Shown here: positions 49,566 through 58,429 of the stretch, piece by piece
Position numbering within the stretch: the stretch's first letter is position 1
Layout of the letters: each line of letters starts with the position of its first letter
Assembly (NCBI RefSeq): GCF_006517235.1
Contig: NZ_CP041188.1
Coordinates: forward strand, 1,426,001 to 1,490,000
Length of the DNA stretch: 64,000 nt
Direction of reading: 5' to 3'
Source: Pseudarthrobacter sp. NIBRBAC000502772
GTDB taxonomy: Bacteria > Actinomycetota > Actinomycetes > Actinomycetales > Micrococcaceae
Notes under the pieces: generated by a model
What the model was told of the DNA's origin: nothing
The model's input: the letters and a program-made list of their open reading frames with translations, nothing else
Databases searched by the model: none
Translations under genes and position numbers: made by a program

Positions 49566-50480
49566 TCAGGGAGCGGGAACCGGGAAGAACACCCGGGGGT
49601 CCTGCAGGAGCGCGGGGTAATCGAAGGCGGACCGGTCGATCACCTCGGTGACGCTGAACGTGCGGCCGAACCGGCCGTCGGCGAGTGTGATGGGACGGCC
49701 CAGCACCTGCCCGACGGCGAACTTTTTGCCGTCCTCAAACGAAACCGCGACGGCGGTCTTGCCGGGGAGGGTGGCGAAAGCTTCCTCCTGCGCCTGGCGC
49801 TTCCGGGTCGGCTTCTTCACGAGCTGCTTGGGCGGCAGCTTGCGCGGCTGCTTGGACGGACGGCGGGAGCCGTCGTCGACGTAAACGGGGGAGTAGCCGT
49901 CCTCAGGGGCGGAGGGCGCAACAGCGCCGCCGCGGCGGATCGGCGGCAGTGCCACAGTATCCAGCGTCTGCGGATCGATTTCGGCGTGCGGGTCGCGGAG
50001 GATCCAGAGGATATCGCCCTCGGGTTCTGCCGGATAGAACTCGTGCTTGGGCTCAGGCCAGATGAAATCCAGGTCCAGGTCGGCGTCCGGGAACACCGTC
50101 TTGTAGAACTTCGGTTCCTTGCGGAGCAGCTTGGCGCGGTGGCTCAGGTGGAAATCAGGGTTTCCGAGCCACTCCGGCAGCGGGATCTTGGCCGCGTAGT
50201 CCGGGTGTGCTGCCTGGGGCGCGAACTCGGTGATGTTGGCGCGCGTGTTGTCTTCATGGCCGCGGTTGGTCCATTCGTCCACCATCGCCAGGCCGTACAT
50301 GGTAAGCGCCGGAACGTGGCCCATCCACATGCGGACGGCGGGATGGTCCAGCCAGCCGTACTCGGGAATCACCAGAGCCCGGAGGGTTTGCAGCGCCTCG
50401 ACACGCTGCTTGCCAAGCCTGGCGGTGTCCAGTGCTGCGGCGCTCTGCCGGAAATCGGGATACGGAAGGAAGGTTTGCAT
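49566..50480 (-). CDS. MSMEG_6728-type protein (pyrimidine-dimer-glycosylase-like N-terminus)
   Basis: 304 residues. The N-terminus MQTFLPYPDFRQSAAALDTA and RLGKQRVEALQTLRALVIPE followed by GWLDHPAVRMWMGHV match the actinobacterial MSMEG_6728 group, whose fold resembles T4 endonuclease V-like pyrimidine dimer glycosylases. A basic low-complexity linker (about 200-230, KQPRKLPPKQLVKKPTRKR) leads to a small C-terminal domain (GKTAVAVSFEDGKKFAVGQV). The function has not been shown; a DNA-repair role is inferred only from fold similarity. The Shine-Dalgarno sequence is weak. Confidence 0.7.
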   Translation of the reverse strand: MQTFLPYPDFRQSAAALDTARLGKQRVEALQTLRALVIPEYGWLDHPAVRMWMGHVPALTMYGLAMVDEWTNRGHEDNTRANITEFAPQAAHPDYAAKIPLPEWLGNPDFHLSHRAKLLRKEPKFYKTVFPDADLDLDFIWPEPKHEFYPAEPEGDILWILRDPHAEIDPQTLDTVALPPIRRGGAVAPSAPEDGYSPVYVDDGSRRPSKQPRKLPPKQLVKKPTRKRQAQEEAFATLPGKTAVAVSFEDGKKFAVGQVLGRPITLADGRFGRTFSVTEVIDRSAFDYPALLQDPRVFFPVPAP

Positions 50481-50669
50481 CCCTTCAGTCTGACGGCATG
50501 CGGCGGATGTGCCAATTGCAGTGCCCGGCGCCACACGCGCGGGATCCCTGGCAGCGCCCCTCAACCGCGACAGGGCAACGGAATAGTTCACATAGTGGAC
50601 CGATGCATACAGCGGATACCGCTAACCACTAAGATCACCGAAACGCCCCACCGTCCCGGAAGCCCCCTC

Positions 50670-51272
50670 ATGACAATTTCACCTGAAGTGACCGCCGGTT
50701 CAACGCAGCTGTTTGTGCCCAAGTTTGGGCAGATGCTTGATCCGGAGGCCAAGGGCATCCTGGTCCTTGATGAATTTACCCTTGACCCCGCCGCGGCCCG
50801 CCACGAGCAGCACGGCTTTCGTGCGGCGATGGCCTCAGTGGCCCTGACCCTTCGCCGGATCGTCGCGCTGCGGATCGTGATTGCGCTTGTGGCGATCGGC
50901 AACCTGCCCCTGTTCCTGATGTCCAGCGGCTGGTGGATCTACGCTGTCTCCCTCGCGTTGGTGATCGGTGTGCACCTCGCCGTCTCCTGGCTCAACAAGC
51001 ACGAGCCCAAGGTCCGCCAGCGCCAGATGCTGGAACTGCACCTGCACCGCGAGAAGAGCGCCAACTACCGCAAGGTCCGCGACGCCGTGAAGTACATGAT
51101 CGACACCCCCAGCCGCATGAACGAGCACCTCTACCTTGAACTGCTGGCGGCCAAGCGTGTGGCACTGAACCTCGCCCACGGCACGGTGGCCCTGCTGGAC
51201 ACCAGCGACGACGCCGCGTGGAAGGTCCGCATCATCCGCGAGATTCCGTCCGCGGCCAAGGCAGCAGCCTAA
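50670..51272 (+). CDS. Two-helix membrane protein of unknown function
   Basis: 200 residues with two close membrane helices (IVALRIVIALVAIGNLPLFL and SGWWIYAVSLALVIGVHLAV, about 70-112) and a long cytoplasmic, charged C-terminal part (KHEPKVRQRQMLELHLHREK). GGAAG precedes the ATG. No enzymatic motif is visible. Followed by a GC-rich terminator. I do not recognise the family beyond a general actinobacterial membrane protein. Confidence 0.7.
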   Translation: MTISPEVTAGSTQLFVPKFGQMLDPEAKGILVLDEFTLDPAAARHEQHGFRAAMASVALTLRRIVALRIVIALVAIGNLPLFLMSSGWWIYAVSLALVIGVHLAVSWLNKHEPKVRQRQMLELHLHREKSANYRKVRDAVKYMIDTPSRMNEHLYLELLAAKRVALNLAHGTVALLDTSDDAAWKVRIIREIPSAAKAAA

Positions 51273-51329
51273 GCACCAAGGATCGCGGACGGCAGGAAGA
51301 TCTGGTCCCTGCCGGCCATTCAGAACACA

Positions 51330-51383
51330 ACAACGGACGACGCCGGAGCTCCCCAGCAAGGGGCGCTCCGGCGTCGTTGTTTC
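51330..51383 (+). terminator. Terminator hairpin
   Basis: Extended hairpin around GACGCCGGAGC (51339-51349) and GCTCCGGCGTC (51365-51375), continued by CAACG/CGTTG at the base and CCCC/GGGG near the loop, with TTT after. Confidence 0.75.
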
Positions 51384-51468
51384 CCGGGGTTGTTGCTGCC
51401 GGGCTTTTGTTGTTTCCGCGGGCCGTCGTTCCTGGGGAAAGGGGCGGTCCCGCCGAAAGTGTTGAAGC

Positions 51469-52302
<834 letters not shown>

Positions 52303-52311
52303 TTACGTTTC

Positions 52312-52340
52312 ACGCTAGGACATCGCCGGCCCGTTATCAA
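52312..52340 (-). promoter_or_regulatory. Promoter of the Rpf-like gene
   Basis: Minus strand: -35 TTGATA (52340-52335), 17-bp spacer, -10 TAGCGT (52317-52312). The transcript would have a leader of about 160 nt containing the hairpin GCCCGCCAAGCGGGC. Rpf genes in actinobacteria often carry c-di-AMP (ydaO) riboswitches in such leaders, but I could not match that consensus here. Confidence 0.55.
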
Positions 52341-52360
52341 ACCGAGATGATTCCTGGTGG

Positions 52361-54964
52361 TCAGCTGGTGACGAGCAGGGGCAGCGCAGCCGCCAGGTAC
52401 GGCGCGGTGCGGCTGTGCCGGGAACGGGCGACGCTGGCGGCGGTTCCGGCGGCGACGATCCGGCCGCCTGCGTCCCCACCAGAGGGGCCCAGATCAATGA
52501 CCCAGTCCGCCGCCGCCACAACGGCCATTTCGTGTTCCACCACCACGACGGTGTTGCCGCTGTCCACCAGGCCGTGGAGTTGGGCCATCAGGAGTTCGAC
52601 GTCGGCGGGGTGGAGCCCGGTGGTGGGCTCGTCCAGGAGGTAGAGGGTATGTCCCCGCTGGGCACGCTGCAGTTCGGTGGCCAGCTTGATGCGCTGGGCC
52701 TCGCCGCCGGAAAGCTCCGTGGCTGGCTGGCCCAGCCGGAGGTAGCCCAGGCCCACGTCCCCGAGGCTCTTCAGGCTGCGGGCCGCGGCCGGGATGTCGG
52801 CCAGGAACGTAGTGGCCGCATCCACCGTCATGCGCAACACTTCCGCCACATTCCTGCCCCGGTACGACACCTCCAAGGTCTCGGGGTTGTAGCGGGACCC
52901 GTCGCACTCAGGGCACGGCCCGTAGCTGCCCGGGAGGAAAAGCAGTTCAACCGCCACAAAGCCTTCGCCCTGGCAGGTTTCGCAACGGCCCCCTGCCACG
53001 TTGAAGGAGAACCGCCCGGCACCGAACGCGCGTGCCCTGGCCTGCTCCGTGGCCGCGAATTCCTTGCGCACCGCGTCGAACAGGCCAGTGTAGGTAGCGA
53101 GGTTGGAGCGGGGGGTTCGCCCGATGGGTTTCTGGTCCACCGTGACCAGCCTGTCGATCCGTTCCGCGCCGCTGACCGGTCCCACAGACAACGCCGTGGC
53201 CGGGGCCGCATCATCAGGTTCGGATAGCTGCGGAGCCTGGTGGTTCTTCAGCCCGGATCCCACAACTTCGCCGAGGACATGCGTCACCAGGGTGGACTTG
53301 CCGGAGCCGGAAACCCCCGTGACTGCGGTGAGGACGCCCAGCGGGAACCGCGCATCCAGGTCCTTGAGGTTGTGCCGGCTGATCCCCGCGAGCTCCAGCC
53401 AGCCGTCGGGCTCCCGGACCTGACCGGCGCGAGGCGCGGTGCCTGCACGAGGTGCCTCGCCGCCGTCGGAAGTCCTGCCGTCGGAAGTCCTGCCGTCGGA
53501 CGTCCCGCCGTCGTCGAACAGGAAGGGCCGGGTGACCGACGCCTCGATGGCCGCGAGCCCGGCAACCGGCCCGCTGTAGAGGACCTCGCCGCCGCCTTCT
53601 CCGGCGCGCGGACCCACGTCCACCAGCCAGTCGGCCCGGCGGACCACGTCCATGTTGTGTTCCACCACAAACACCGAGTTGCCGGAGGCCTTGAGCTGGT
53701 CCAGGACCGCCAGGAGCGGTTCGGCGTCGGCCGGATGGAGGCCGGCGGACGGTTCGTCGAGCACATAGATCACGCCGAACAGTCCCGACCTGAGCTGGGT
53801 GGCGATCCGGAGCCGCTGCATCTCGCCGGGGGAGAGGGTGGGGGTGACGCGGCCCAGCGCCAGGTATCCGAGGCCCAGATCCAGGAGCACGGTGATGCGC
53901 TGCAGGAGGTCGGCGGTGATGGCCACTGCCACCTCGTTTTCCTCGCCGGAGGACCGCCGGCGCGACGCGGTTCCGGCTTCCTTGAGCCCGGCGGTGGGCC
54001 GGATGATTTCGGCGAGCTCCGCCATCGGTGTGGCGTTGAGGTCGGCGATGTTGCGGCCGCCGAAGGAGACCGCGAGTGCTTCGGGCCGGAGTCCGGTGCC
54101 GCCGCAGCGCGGACACGGGCCGGACTCCATAAACGCCAGGACGCGCTCGCGCATGGCGGCGCTCTGGGAGTCCGCCAGGGTGTGCAGGACGTAGCTTTTG
54201 GCGCTCCAGAAACGCCCCTTGTACGGCTTGGCCACGCGGTCCCGCTCGGGCGTGACTTCCACAACGGGCTGTTCGTCCGTGAACAGGATCCAGTCCCGCT
54301 GCTTCCTGGGCAGCTTCCGCCAGGGCACGTCCACGTCGTAGCCGAGGTGGCTGAGGATGTCGCGGAGGTTCTTGCCCTGCCAGGCACCGGGCCACGCCGC
54401 GATGGCACCTTCCCGGATGGTCAACGCCGCGTCCGGCACAAGGGATTCCTCGCTGACGGTGTGCGCGACGCCCAGCCCGTGGCATTCAGGGCAGGCACCG
54501 GCCGCCGTATTCGGCGAAAACGCGTCGGAGTCCAGCTGCTCGGCGCCCGGCGGGTAAGTGCCGGCCCTCGAAAACAGCATGCGGAGCGAATTGGAGAGCG
54601 TGGTCACCGTGCCCACGGTGGAGCGGCTGCTGGGCGCACCGCGGCGCTGTTGAAGCGCGACGGCGGGTGGCAGCCCGGAGATCATCTCCACCTTGGGATT
54701 GTGGCCCTGCTGGATGAGGCGGCGCGCGTACGGGGCCACGGACTCGAAGTACCGGCGCTGGGCTTCGGCGTAGATAGTGCCGAAAGCGAGGGAGGACTTC
54801 CCCGAGCCGGACACCCCTGTAAAAGCCACAATGGCGTCGCGGGGCACATCCACGTCCACGTTCCGCAAGTTGTTCTCCCGCGCGCCCCGGACCCGGACGA
54901 AGCCGTCCACCAGATGGCCGGGAGTGGGATGGGAAAGATCGTCAGCCTGTTTAGGGTTCCGCAT
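52361..54964 (-). CDS. Short UvrA-like (UvrA2-type) ABC ATPase
   Basis: 867-residue UvrA paralog with two ABC modules. Walker A GVSGSGKSSLAFG (about 47) and GVSGSGKSTLVTHV (about 510); zinc-type CxxC motifs CPECHGLG, CPRCGGTG, CETCQGEG and CPECDGSRY; signatures TLSPGEMQRLRIA and ELSGGEAQRIKLA; Walker B VIYVLDEPSAGLHP and LYLLDEPTTGLHP. It lacks about 80-90 residues relative to UvrA (about 950), consistent with UvrA2/DrrC-like proteins linked to drug tolerance rather than UvrBC repair. A linker (about 465-485) repeats TSDGR. The start follows a TAGAGT box by 7 nt: probably leaderless. Confidence 0.87.
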   Translation of the reverse strand: MRNPKQADDLSHPTPGHLVDGFVRVRGARENNLRNVDVDVPRDAIVAFTGVSGSGKSSLAFGTIYAEAQRRYFESVAPYARRLIQQGHNPKVEMISGLPPAVALQQRRGAPSSRSTVGTVTTLSNSLRMLFSRAGTYPPGAEQLDSDAFSPNTAAGACPECHGLGVAHTVSEESLVPDAALTIREGAIAAWPGAWQGKNLRDILSHLGYDVDVPWRKLPRKQRDWILFTDEQPVVEVTPERDRVAKPYKGRFWSAKSYVLHTLADSQSAAMRERVLAFMESGPCPRCGGTGLRPEALAVSFGGRNIADLNATPMAELAEIIRPTAGLKEAGTASRRRSSGEENEVAVAITADLLQRITVLLDLGLGYLALGRVTPTLSPGEMQRLRIATQLRSGLFGVIYVLDEPSAGLHPADAEPLLAVLDQLKASGNSVFVVEHNMDVVRRADWLVDVGPRAGEGGGEVLYSGPVAGLAAIEASVTRPFLFDDGGTSDGRTSDGRTSDGGEAPRAGTAPRAGQVREPDGWLELAGISRHNLKDLDARFPLGVLTAVTGVSGSGKSTLVTHVLGEVVGSGLKNHQAPQLSEPDDAAPATALSVGPVSGAERIDRLVTVDQKPIGRTPRSNLATYTGLFDAVRKEFAATEQARARAFGAGRFSFNVAGGRCETCQGEGFVAVELLFLPGSYGPCPECDGSRYNPETLEVSYRGRNVAEVLRMTVDAATTFLADIPAAARSLKSLGDVGLGYLRLGQPATELSGGEAQRIKLATELQRAQRGHTLYLLDEPTTGLHPADVELLMAQLHGLVDSGNTVVVVEHEMAVVAAADWVIDLGPSGGDAGGRIVAAGTAASVARSRHSRTAPYLAAALPLLVTS

Positions 54965-54971
54965 CGATCCG

Positions 54972-55006
54972 ACTCTAGCCGCGAACCGGCCGGCGGGCGA
55001 TATCCT
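54972..55006. promoter_or_regulatory. Divergent leaderless promoters
   Basis: TAGAGT on the minus strand (54977-54972) ends 7 nt before the UvrA-like ATG; TATCCT on the plus strand (55001-55006) ends 6 nt before the deaminase ATG. No Shine-Dalgarno sequence precedes either gene. Confidence 0.55.
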
Positions 55007-55012
55007 GACCCG

Positions 55013-56182
55013 ATGGACAACAACCGGGACACCGCCGCCGATCCGCTGCCACAGACGGGACTGCCAGCCACGGAAGTGCCCGTGACGGGACTTCCAGGGA
55101 CGGGACTGCCAGCCACGGAAGTGCCAGGGACGGAACTTCCAGACACGGAACTCCCCGGGACAGAACCTTCGGAGACGGACCTGCCCGAAACCGAAGCGGC
55201 TGTCAGGAACCTCCCCGTCGCGGAACTGCACCTGCACATTGAGGGCACACTGCAGCCGGAACTGATCCTCGAACTGGCCGAACGCAACGGCATCACCCTC
55301 CCGTACTCCGGCCTGGAGGAGCTCCGGGGACTGTACGAGTTCACGGACCTGCAGTCCTTCCTGGACCTGTACTACGCCAACATGGCGGTGCTGCAGACCC
55401 AGCGGGACTTCGCCGATATGACCCGCGCCTACCTCGCCCGCGCCGCCGCAGTGGGGGTCCGGCACGCGGAGATCATGATGGACCCGCAGGCCCACCTGTC
55501 CCGCGGCGTCAGCCTGGAAACCTGCGTCAACGGCGTGGCCTCCGCCCTGGCCACCTCCCAGGAGGACTTCGGCATGTCCACCCTGCTGATTGCCGCATTC
55601 CTGCGGGACCAGTCCGAGGAATCGGCGCTGGAGGTTCTGGACGGCCTGCTGGCCATGAATGCCCCCATCGCGGCCATCGGCCTGGATTCGGCCGAGGTGG
55701 GCAACCCGCCGGCCAAGTTTGAGCGGCTGTTCGCCAAAGCCCGCGAAGCGGGCCTGCGGCTGACCGCGCACGCAGGCGAGGAGGGACCGCCGTCGTACAT
55801 TATCGACGCGCTGGACATCCTGGGAGTGGAACGGATTGACCACGGCATCCGCTGCATGGAGGACCCGGACCTGGTGGAGCGGCTGGTGGCGGACCGGATT
55901 CCGCTGACGGTCTGCCCGCTCTCGAACGTCCGGCTGCGTGCCGTGGACACCCTGGCAGGCCATCCCTTGCCGGCCATGCTCGCCGCCGGGCTCAACGTCT
56001 CCGTGAACTCGGATGATCCGGCCTACTTCGGTGGGTACGTGGACGACAACTTTTCCCAGCTGAAGGCCGTTTTTGACCTTTCAGACTTCGACAGGTCACG
56101 GCTCGCGGCCAATTCCATCCATTCGTCGTTCGCCTCCGAGGAGCGAAAAGCAGAGCTTCTGGACGAACTGAACCGCGGGTAG
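55013..56182 (+). CDS. add: Adenosine/adenine deaminase with repetitive N-terminal extension
   Basis: 389 residues. The deaminase barrel starts at VAELHLHIEGTLQPEL (about 64-79; the H-x-H metal motif) and continues with TAHAGEEGPP (metal His and catalytic Glu, about 261), ERIDHGIRC, LTVCPLSNVRLRAV and SVNSDDPAYFG (about 328). Zinc enzyme converting adenosine or adenine to the hypoxanthine form. The first ~60 residues are not found in the family: repeated LP(A/G/D)T(E/G) units such as GLPATEVPVTGLPGTGLPAT. The start is kept at 55013 because a TATCCT -10 box ends 6 nt upstream (leaderless) and no ATG follows before the enzyme core. Confidence 0.85.
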   Translation: MDNNRDTAADPLPQTGLPATEVPVTGLPGTGLPATEVPGTELPDTELPGTEPSETDLPETEAAVRNLPVAELHLHIEGTLQPELILELAERNGITLPYSGLEELRGLYEFTDLQSFLDLYYANMAVLQTQRDFADMTRAYLARAAAVGVRHAEIMMDPQAHLSRGVSLETCVNGVASALATSQEDFGMSTLLIAAFLRDQSEESALEVLDGLLAMNAPIAAIGLDSAEVGNPPAKFERLFAKAREAGLRLTAHAGEEGPPSYIIDALDILGVERIDHGIRCMEDPDLVERLVADRIPLTVCPLSNVRLRAVDTLAGHPLPAMLAAGLNVSVNSDDPAYFGGYVDDNFSQLKAVFDLSDFDRSRLAANSIHSSFASEERKAELLDELNRG

Positions 56183-56422
56183 CTACGCGCGTTCGCACTC
56201 GCTACACTTATGCCCGAGCGCGTCCGGGAAGAGTCCGGCGATACCCGGAATTTGCGCTCCAGGGTTGAGTAAACAGCCCCCTAGCCGAGACTCCTGCCTC
56301 ACTTGTGCTGTAATCCGCGTCATAGTCGGTCATGACACGAAGAGTTAACCAATTCAAGTCGCGCGATTTAACAGGATCTTGGCAGGATGCCTAGTGACAG
56401 ATCGCATTACGCAAGGGGAATC

Positions 56423-57334
56423 ATGGCCAAGTCCATCGCAGATAACACCGACCTCCGGCTCAAGACCGTGCTGCACGTCCTGACGGAAGGCGTCTGGTCC
56501 GGCGGATCACTCAATGCCGGCGAGGTTCTGGCGGAAGCCACCGCGCGCGTGCCGTTCAGTGATCACGAGGCCACGCTGCTCAGCGGCGGCATTCCGCGTG
56601 GACACAAGACGCTCACGTCCGCCACGGCCAAGCTGGTCAAGGCCGGCTGGCTGGTCAAGGGCCGTTCCGGCTGGACCATCACCGATGACGGCATGCGCGC
56701 CACGGTAGCGTTCCCCGATGCGGATTCCTTCGCCACAGCGCTCGACGCCGGCACTCCGGTTCCTGCCGACGTCGCCATTCCGCCGGCGCCGGCACCCGCA
56801 GCGGCAGCGGCACCGGCAGCCAAGGCGGCTCCCGCCAAGAAGGCCCCGGCAAAGCGGACTCCCGCGAAGAAGGCCGCCGACGCCGTCGGGAAGGCCGCGA
56901 AGGCAATCGAGGACGCCGTGGAGCCCGTGGTCAAGGCGGTCCGCTCGCGCAAGGCAGCGCCCACGGCAGCGGCTAAGGCTGCCACCAAGGCTGCGCCCAA
57001 GGCAAAGGCCGAAGCGCCCGCTGTGGAGACTTTCCCGCAGCCCGGGGCCGTGGCGGTTGCCGGCGACTTCAACACCATCCTGGGCGCGCCGGAAAACTGG
57101 GCCCCGCAGTACGACGAGGCCCAGCTGACGCTCGATGCCCTGGACCAGCTGTGGAAGATCAGCGCCGACCTGCCCGCCGGCTCGTACACGTTCAAGATCG
57201 CCCTGAACCGCTCGTGGGATGAGAACTACGGCGCGTTCGGCACGTTTGATGGCCCCAACCACGAACTGCACCACGACGGCGGCACGGTCACCATCCGCTA
57301 CGACCACCGCACGCGGGACATCACCATCAACTGA
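56423..57334 (+). CDS. Winged-helix / histone H1-like / X25-domain fusion protein
   Basis: 303-residue protein of three unlike parts. Residues 5-110 look like a winged helix: LRLKTVLHVLTEGVWSGGSL, IPRGHKTLTSATAKLVKAGW and LVKGRSGWTITDDGMRATV. Residues 125-215 are an Ala/Lys/Pro-rich basic linker (AKKAPAKRTPAKKAADAVGK) resembling histone H1 or HupB tails. Residues 220-303 match the X25 pullulanase-type beta domain (VAVAGDFNTILGAPENW to LPAGSYTFKIALNRSWDENY). AAGGGG precedes the ATG. A nucleoid-associated protein is plausible, and a sugar-polymer-binding module on it would be unusual. No function is assigned. Confidence 0.72.
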   Translation: MAKSIADNTDLRLKTVLHVLTEGVWSGGSLNAGEVLAEATARVPFSDHEATLLSGGIPRGHKTLTSATAKLVKAGWLVKGRSGWTITDDGMRATVAFPDADSFATALDAGTPVPADVAIPPAPAPAAAAAPAAKAAPAKKAPAKRTPAKKAADAVGKAAKAIEDAVEPVVKAVRSRKAAPTAAAKAATKAAPKAKAEAPAVETFPQPGAVAVAGDFNTILGAPENWAPQYDEAQLTLDALDQLWKISADLPAGSYTFKIALNRSWDENYGAFGTFDGPNHELHHDGGTVTIRYDHRTRDITIN

Positions 57335-57352
57335 CCGGGCCCCTCGCCTGCT

Positions 57353-57415
57353 GAGTTTTCGTCCAGATAACGGCATCTGCGGGCGGATTTAGGGTCAGTA
57401 TCTGGACAAAAACTC
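57353..57415. repeat. Long-arm hairpin after the fusion-protein gene
   Basis: 17-bp arms, GAGTTTTCGTCCAGATA (57353-57369) and TATCTGGACAAAAACTC (57399-57415), one mismatch and a 29-nt loop. It lies in the 156-bp gap before the YceI gene. It can act as a terminator; its size and position after a stop codon resemble the hairpins at 24620 and 26947 though the sequence differs. Confidence 0.65.
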
Positions 57416-57490
57416 CGGAGTGAAGCAGTGTGGAAACCGGTCGTCCTGGCCGGTTTCCACAGCACTGTTTCCCACAAAGGAGATGTAAAA

Positions 57491-58036
57491 GTGACCCTAC
57501 CTTCAGGCCTTACCTCGGGCGTCTGGACGCTGGACATGTCGCACAGCGAGATCGGCTTCACTGTCCGGCACGCGGGCATCAGCAAGGTCCGCGGACGTTT
57601 CACGGACGCCTCGGCCGAAGCCCGCGTTGGCTCATCCCTCGCCGACGCTTCGCTTCACGCCACGGTCAAAACGGCCAGCTTCGATTCCGGCGACGCCAAC
57701 CGCGACGGGCACGTCAAGGGCGCGGACTTCTTCGATGTGGAGGAGTACCCCGAGATGACGTTCCGGGCCACCGCGGTGGAGGGCGACGGCGAGGATTACA
57801 CGCTCACGGGCGATCTCACCATCCGCGGAATCACCAAGCCGGTGGAGCTGGAGGTCGAGTTCACCGGGGTAGCTGTGGACCCCTTTGGTGCCACCCGCGC
57901 AGGATTCTCCGCGGAGTGCGAGATCAGCCGCAAGGAGTTCGGCCTGACCTGGAACGCCGCACTGGAAGCCGGCGGCCTGCTGGTCAGCGACAAGGTGAAG
58001 ATCAACGTCGAAGCTGCGCTGGTTAAGCAGTCCTGA
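57491..58036 (+). CDS. YceI-family lipid-binding-fold protein
   Basis: 181-residue lipocalin-like barrel: GVWTLDMSHSEIGFTVRHAG (about 10-29), VRGRFTDASAEARVG, the central FDSGDANRDGHVKGADFFDV (about 57-76) with EYPEMTFRAT, and LTGDLTIRGITKPVELEVEF. This is the YceI pattern; such proteins bind isoprenoid or fatty-acyl compounds. There is no signal peptide, so it acts in the cytosol, as in many actinobacterial members. GTG start at 57491 with AAGGAG upstream. Acylphosphatase follows after 5 bp. Confidence 0.92.
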   Translation: MTLPSGLTSGVWTLDMSHSEIGFTVRHAGISKVRGRFTDASAEARVGSSLADASLHATVKTASFDSGDANRDGHVKGADFFDVEEYPEMTFRATAVEGDGEDYTLTGDLTIRGITKPVELEVEFTGVAVDPFGATRAGFSAECEISRKEFGLTWNAALEAGGLLVSDKVKINVEAALVKQS

Positions 58037-58041
58037 CTGCC

Positions 58042-58386
58042 ATGAGTTTTTCCTGGCGCCGCGATGACTCCGGCCGGGACAACCCTGGCCGGGATAATCT
58101 GCGCCGGGATAACGGCGATATCCGGCTCTCTGCCCGCGTCTTTGGCGTGGTGCAGGGGGTCGGATTCCGTTTCTGGACGATGGGCAAGGCCGACGAACTG
58201 GCCCTCAAGGGTGTGGTGAGGAATCTCGACGACGGCTCGGTGTCCATCGTGGCTGAGGGGCCTGAGCAGCAGATCCAAAAGCTCCTGGACTGGCTGAGGT
58301 CGGAGAAAGCCCCCGGCCGGGTGGAACGCGTGGAGGAGTCCATCTCCGCGGCCGATGGATCGTTCCGCGATTTCAGGGCCCGCTGA
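58042..58386 (+). CDS. acyP: Acylphosphatase
   Basis: 114-residue enzyme hydrolysing acyl phosphates. The catalytic domain starts near residue 27: RLSARVFGVVQGVGFRFWTM (Arg of the phosphate loop GVGFR) and LKGVVRNLDDGSVSIVAEG (catalytic Asn in VRN). About 25 extra N-terminal residues carry three imperfect copies of (G/R)RDN (SGRDNPGRDNLRRDNGD), unlike the usual 90-residue enzyme. Located 5 bp after the YceI gene and probably co-transcribed. Confidence 0.9.
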   Translation: MSFSWRRDDSGRDNPGRDNLRRDNGDIRLSARVFGVVQGVGFRFWTMGKADELALKGVVRNLDDGSVSIVAEGPEQQIQKLLDWLRSEKAPGRVERVEESISAADGSFRDFRAR

Positions 58387-58429
58387 GAGGGCCCCGCTGA
58401 CAGGCTCCCCGCCAGCCCCTGCCCGGGGG

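Noticed and set aside
49470..50669. Upstream extension of the two-helix membrane protein frame
   Set aside because: It is antisense to the MSMEG_6728-type gene; the ATG at 50670 has a suitable Shine-Dalgarno sequence.
53240..55012. Extension of the deaminase frame upstream through the UvrA-like gene (980 codons)
   Set aside because: The upstream part is antisense to the UvrA-like ATPase; only the part from 55013 fits the promoter and the family.
54965..55963. Extension of the UvrA-like frame upstream (1200 codons)
   Set aside because: The added 333 residues are antisense to the deaminase gene and have no UvrA similarity.
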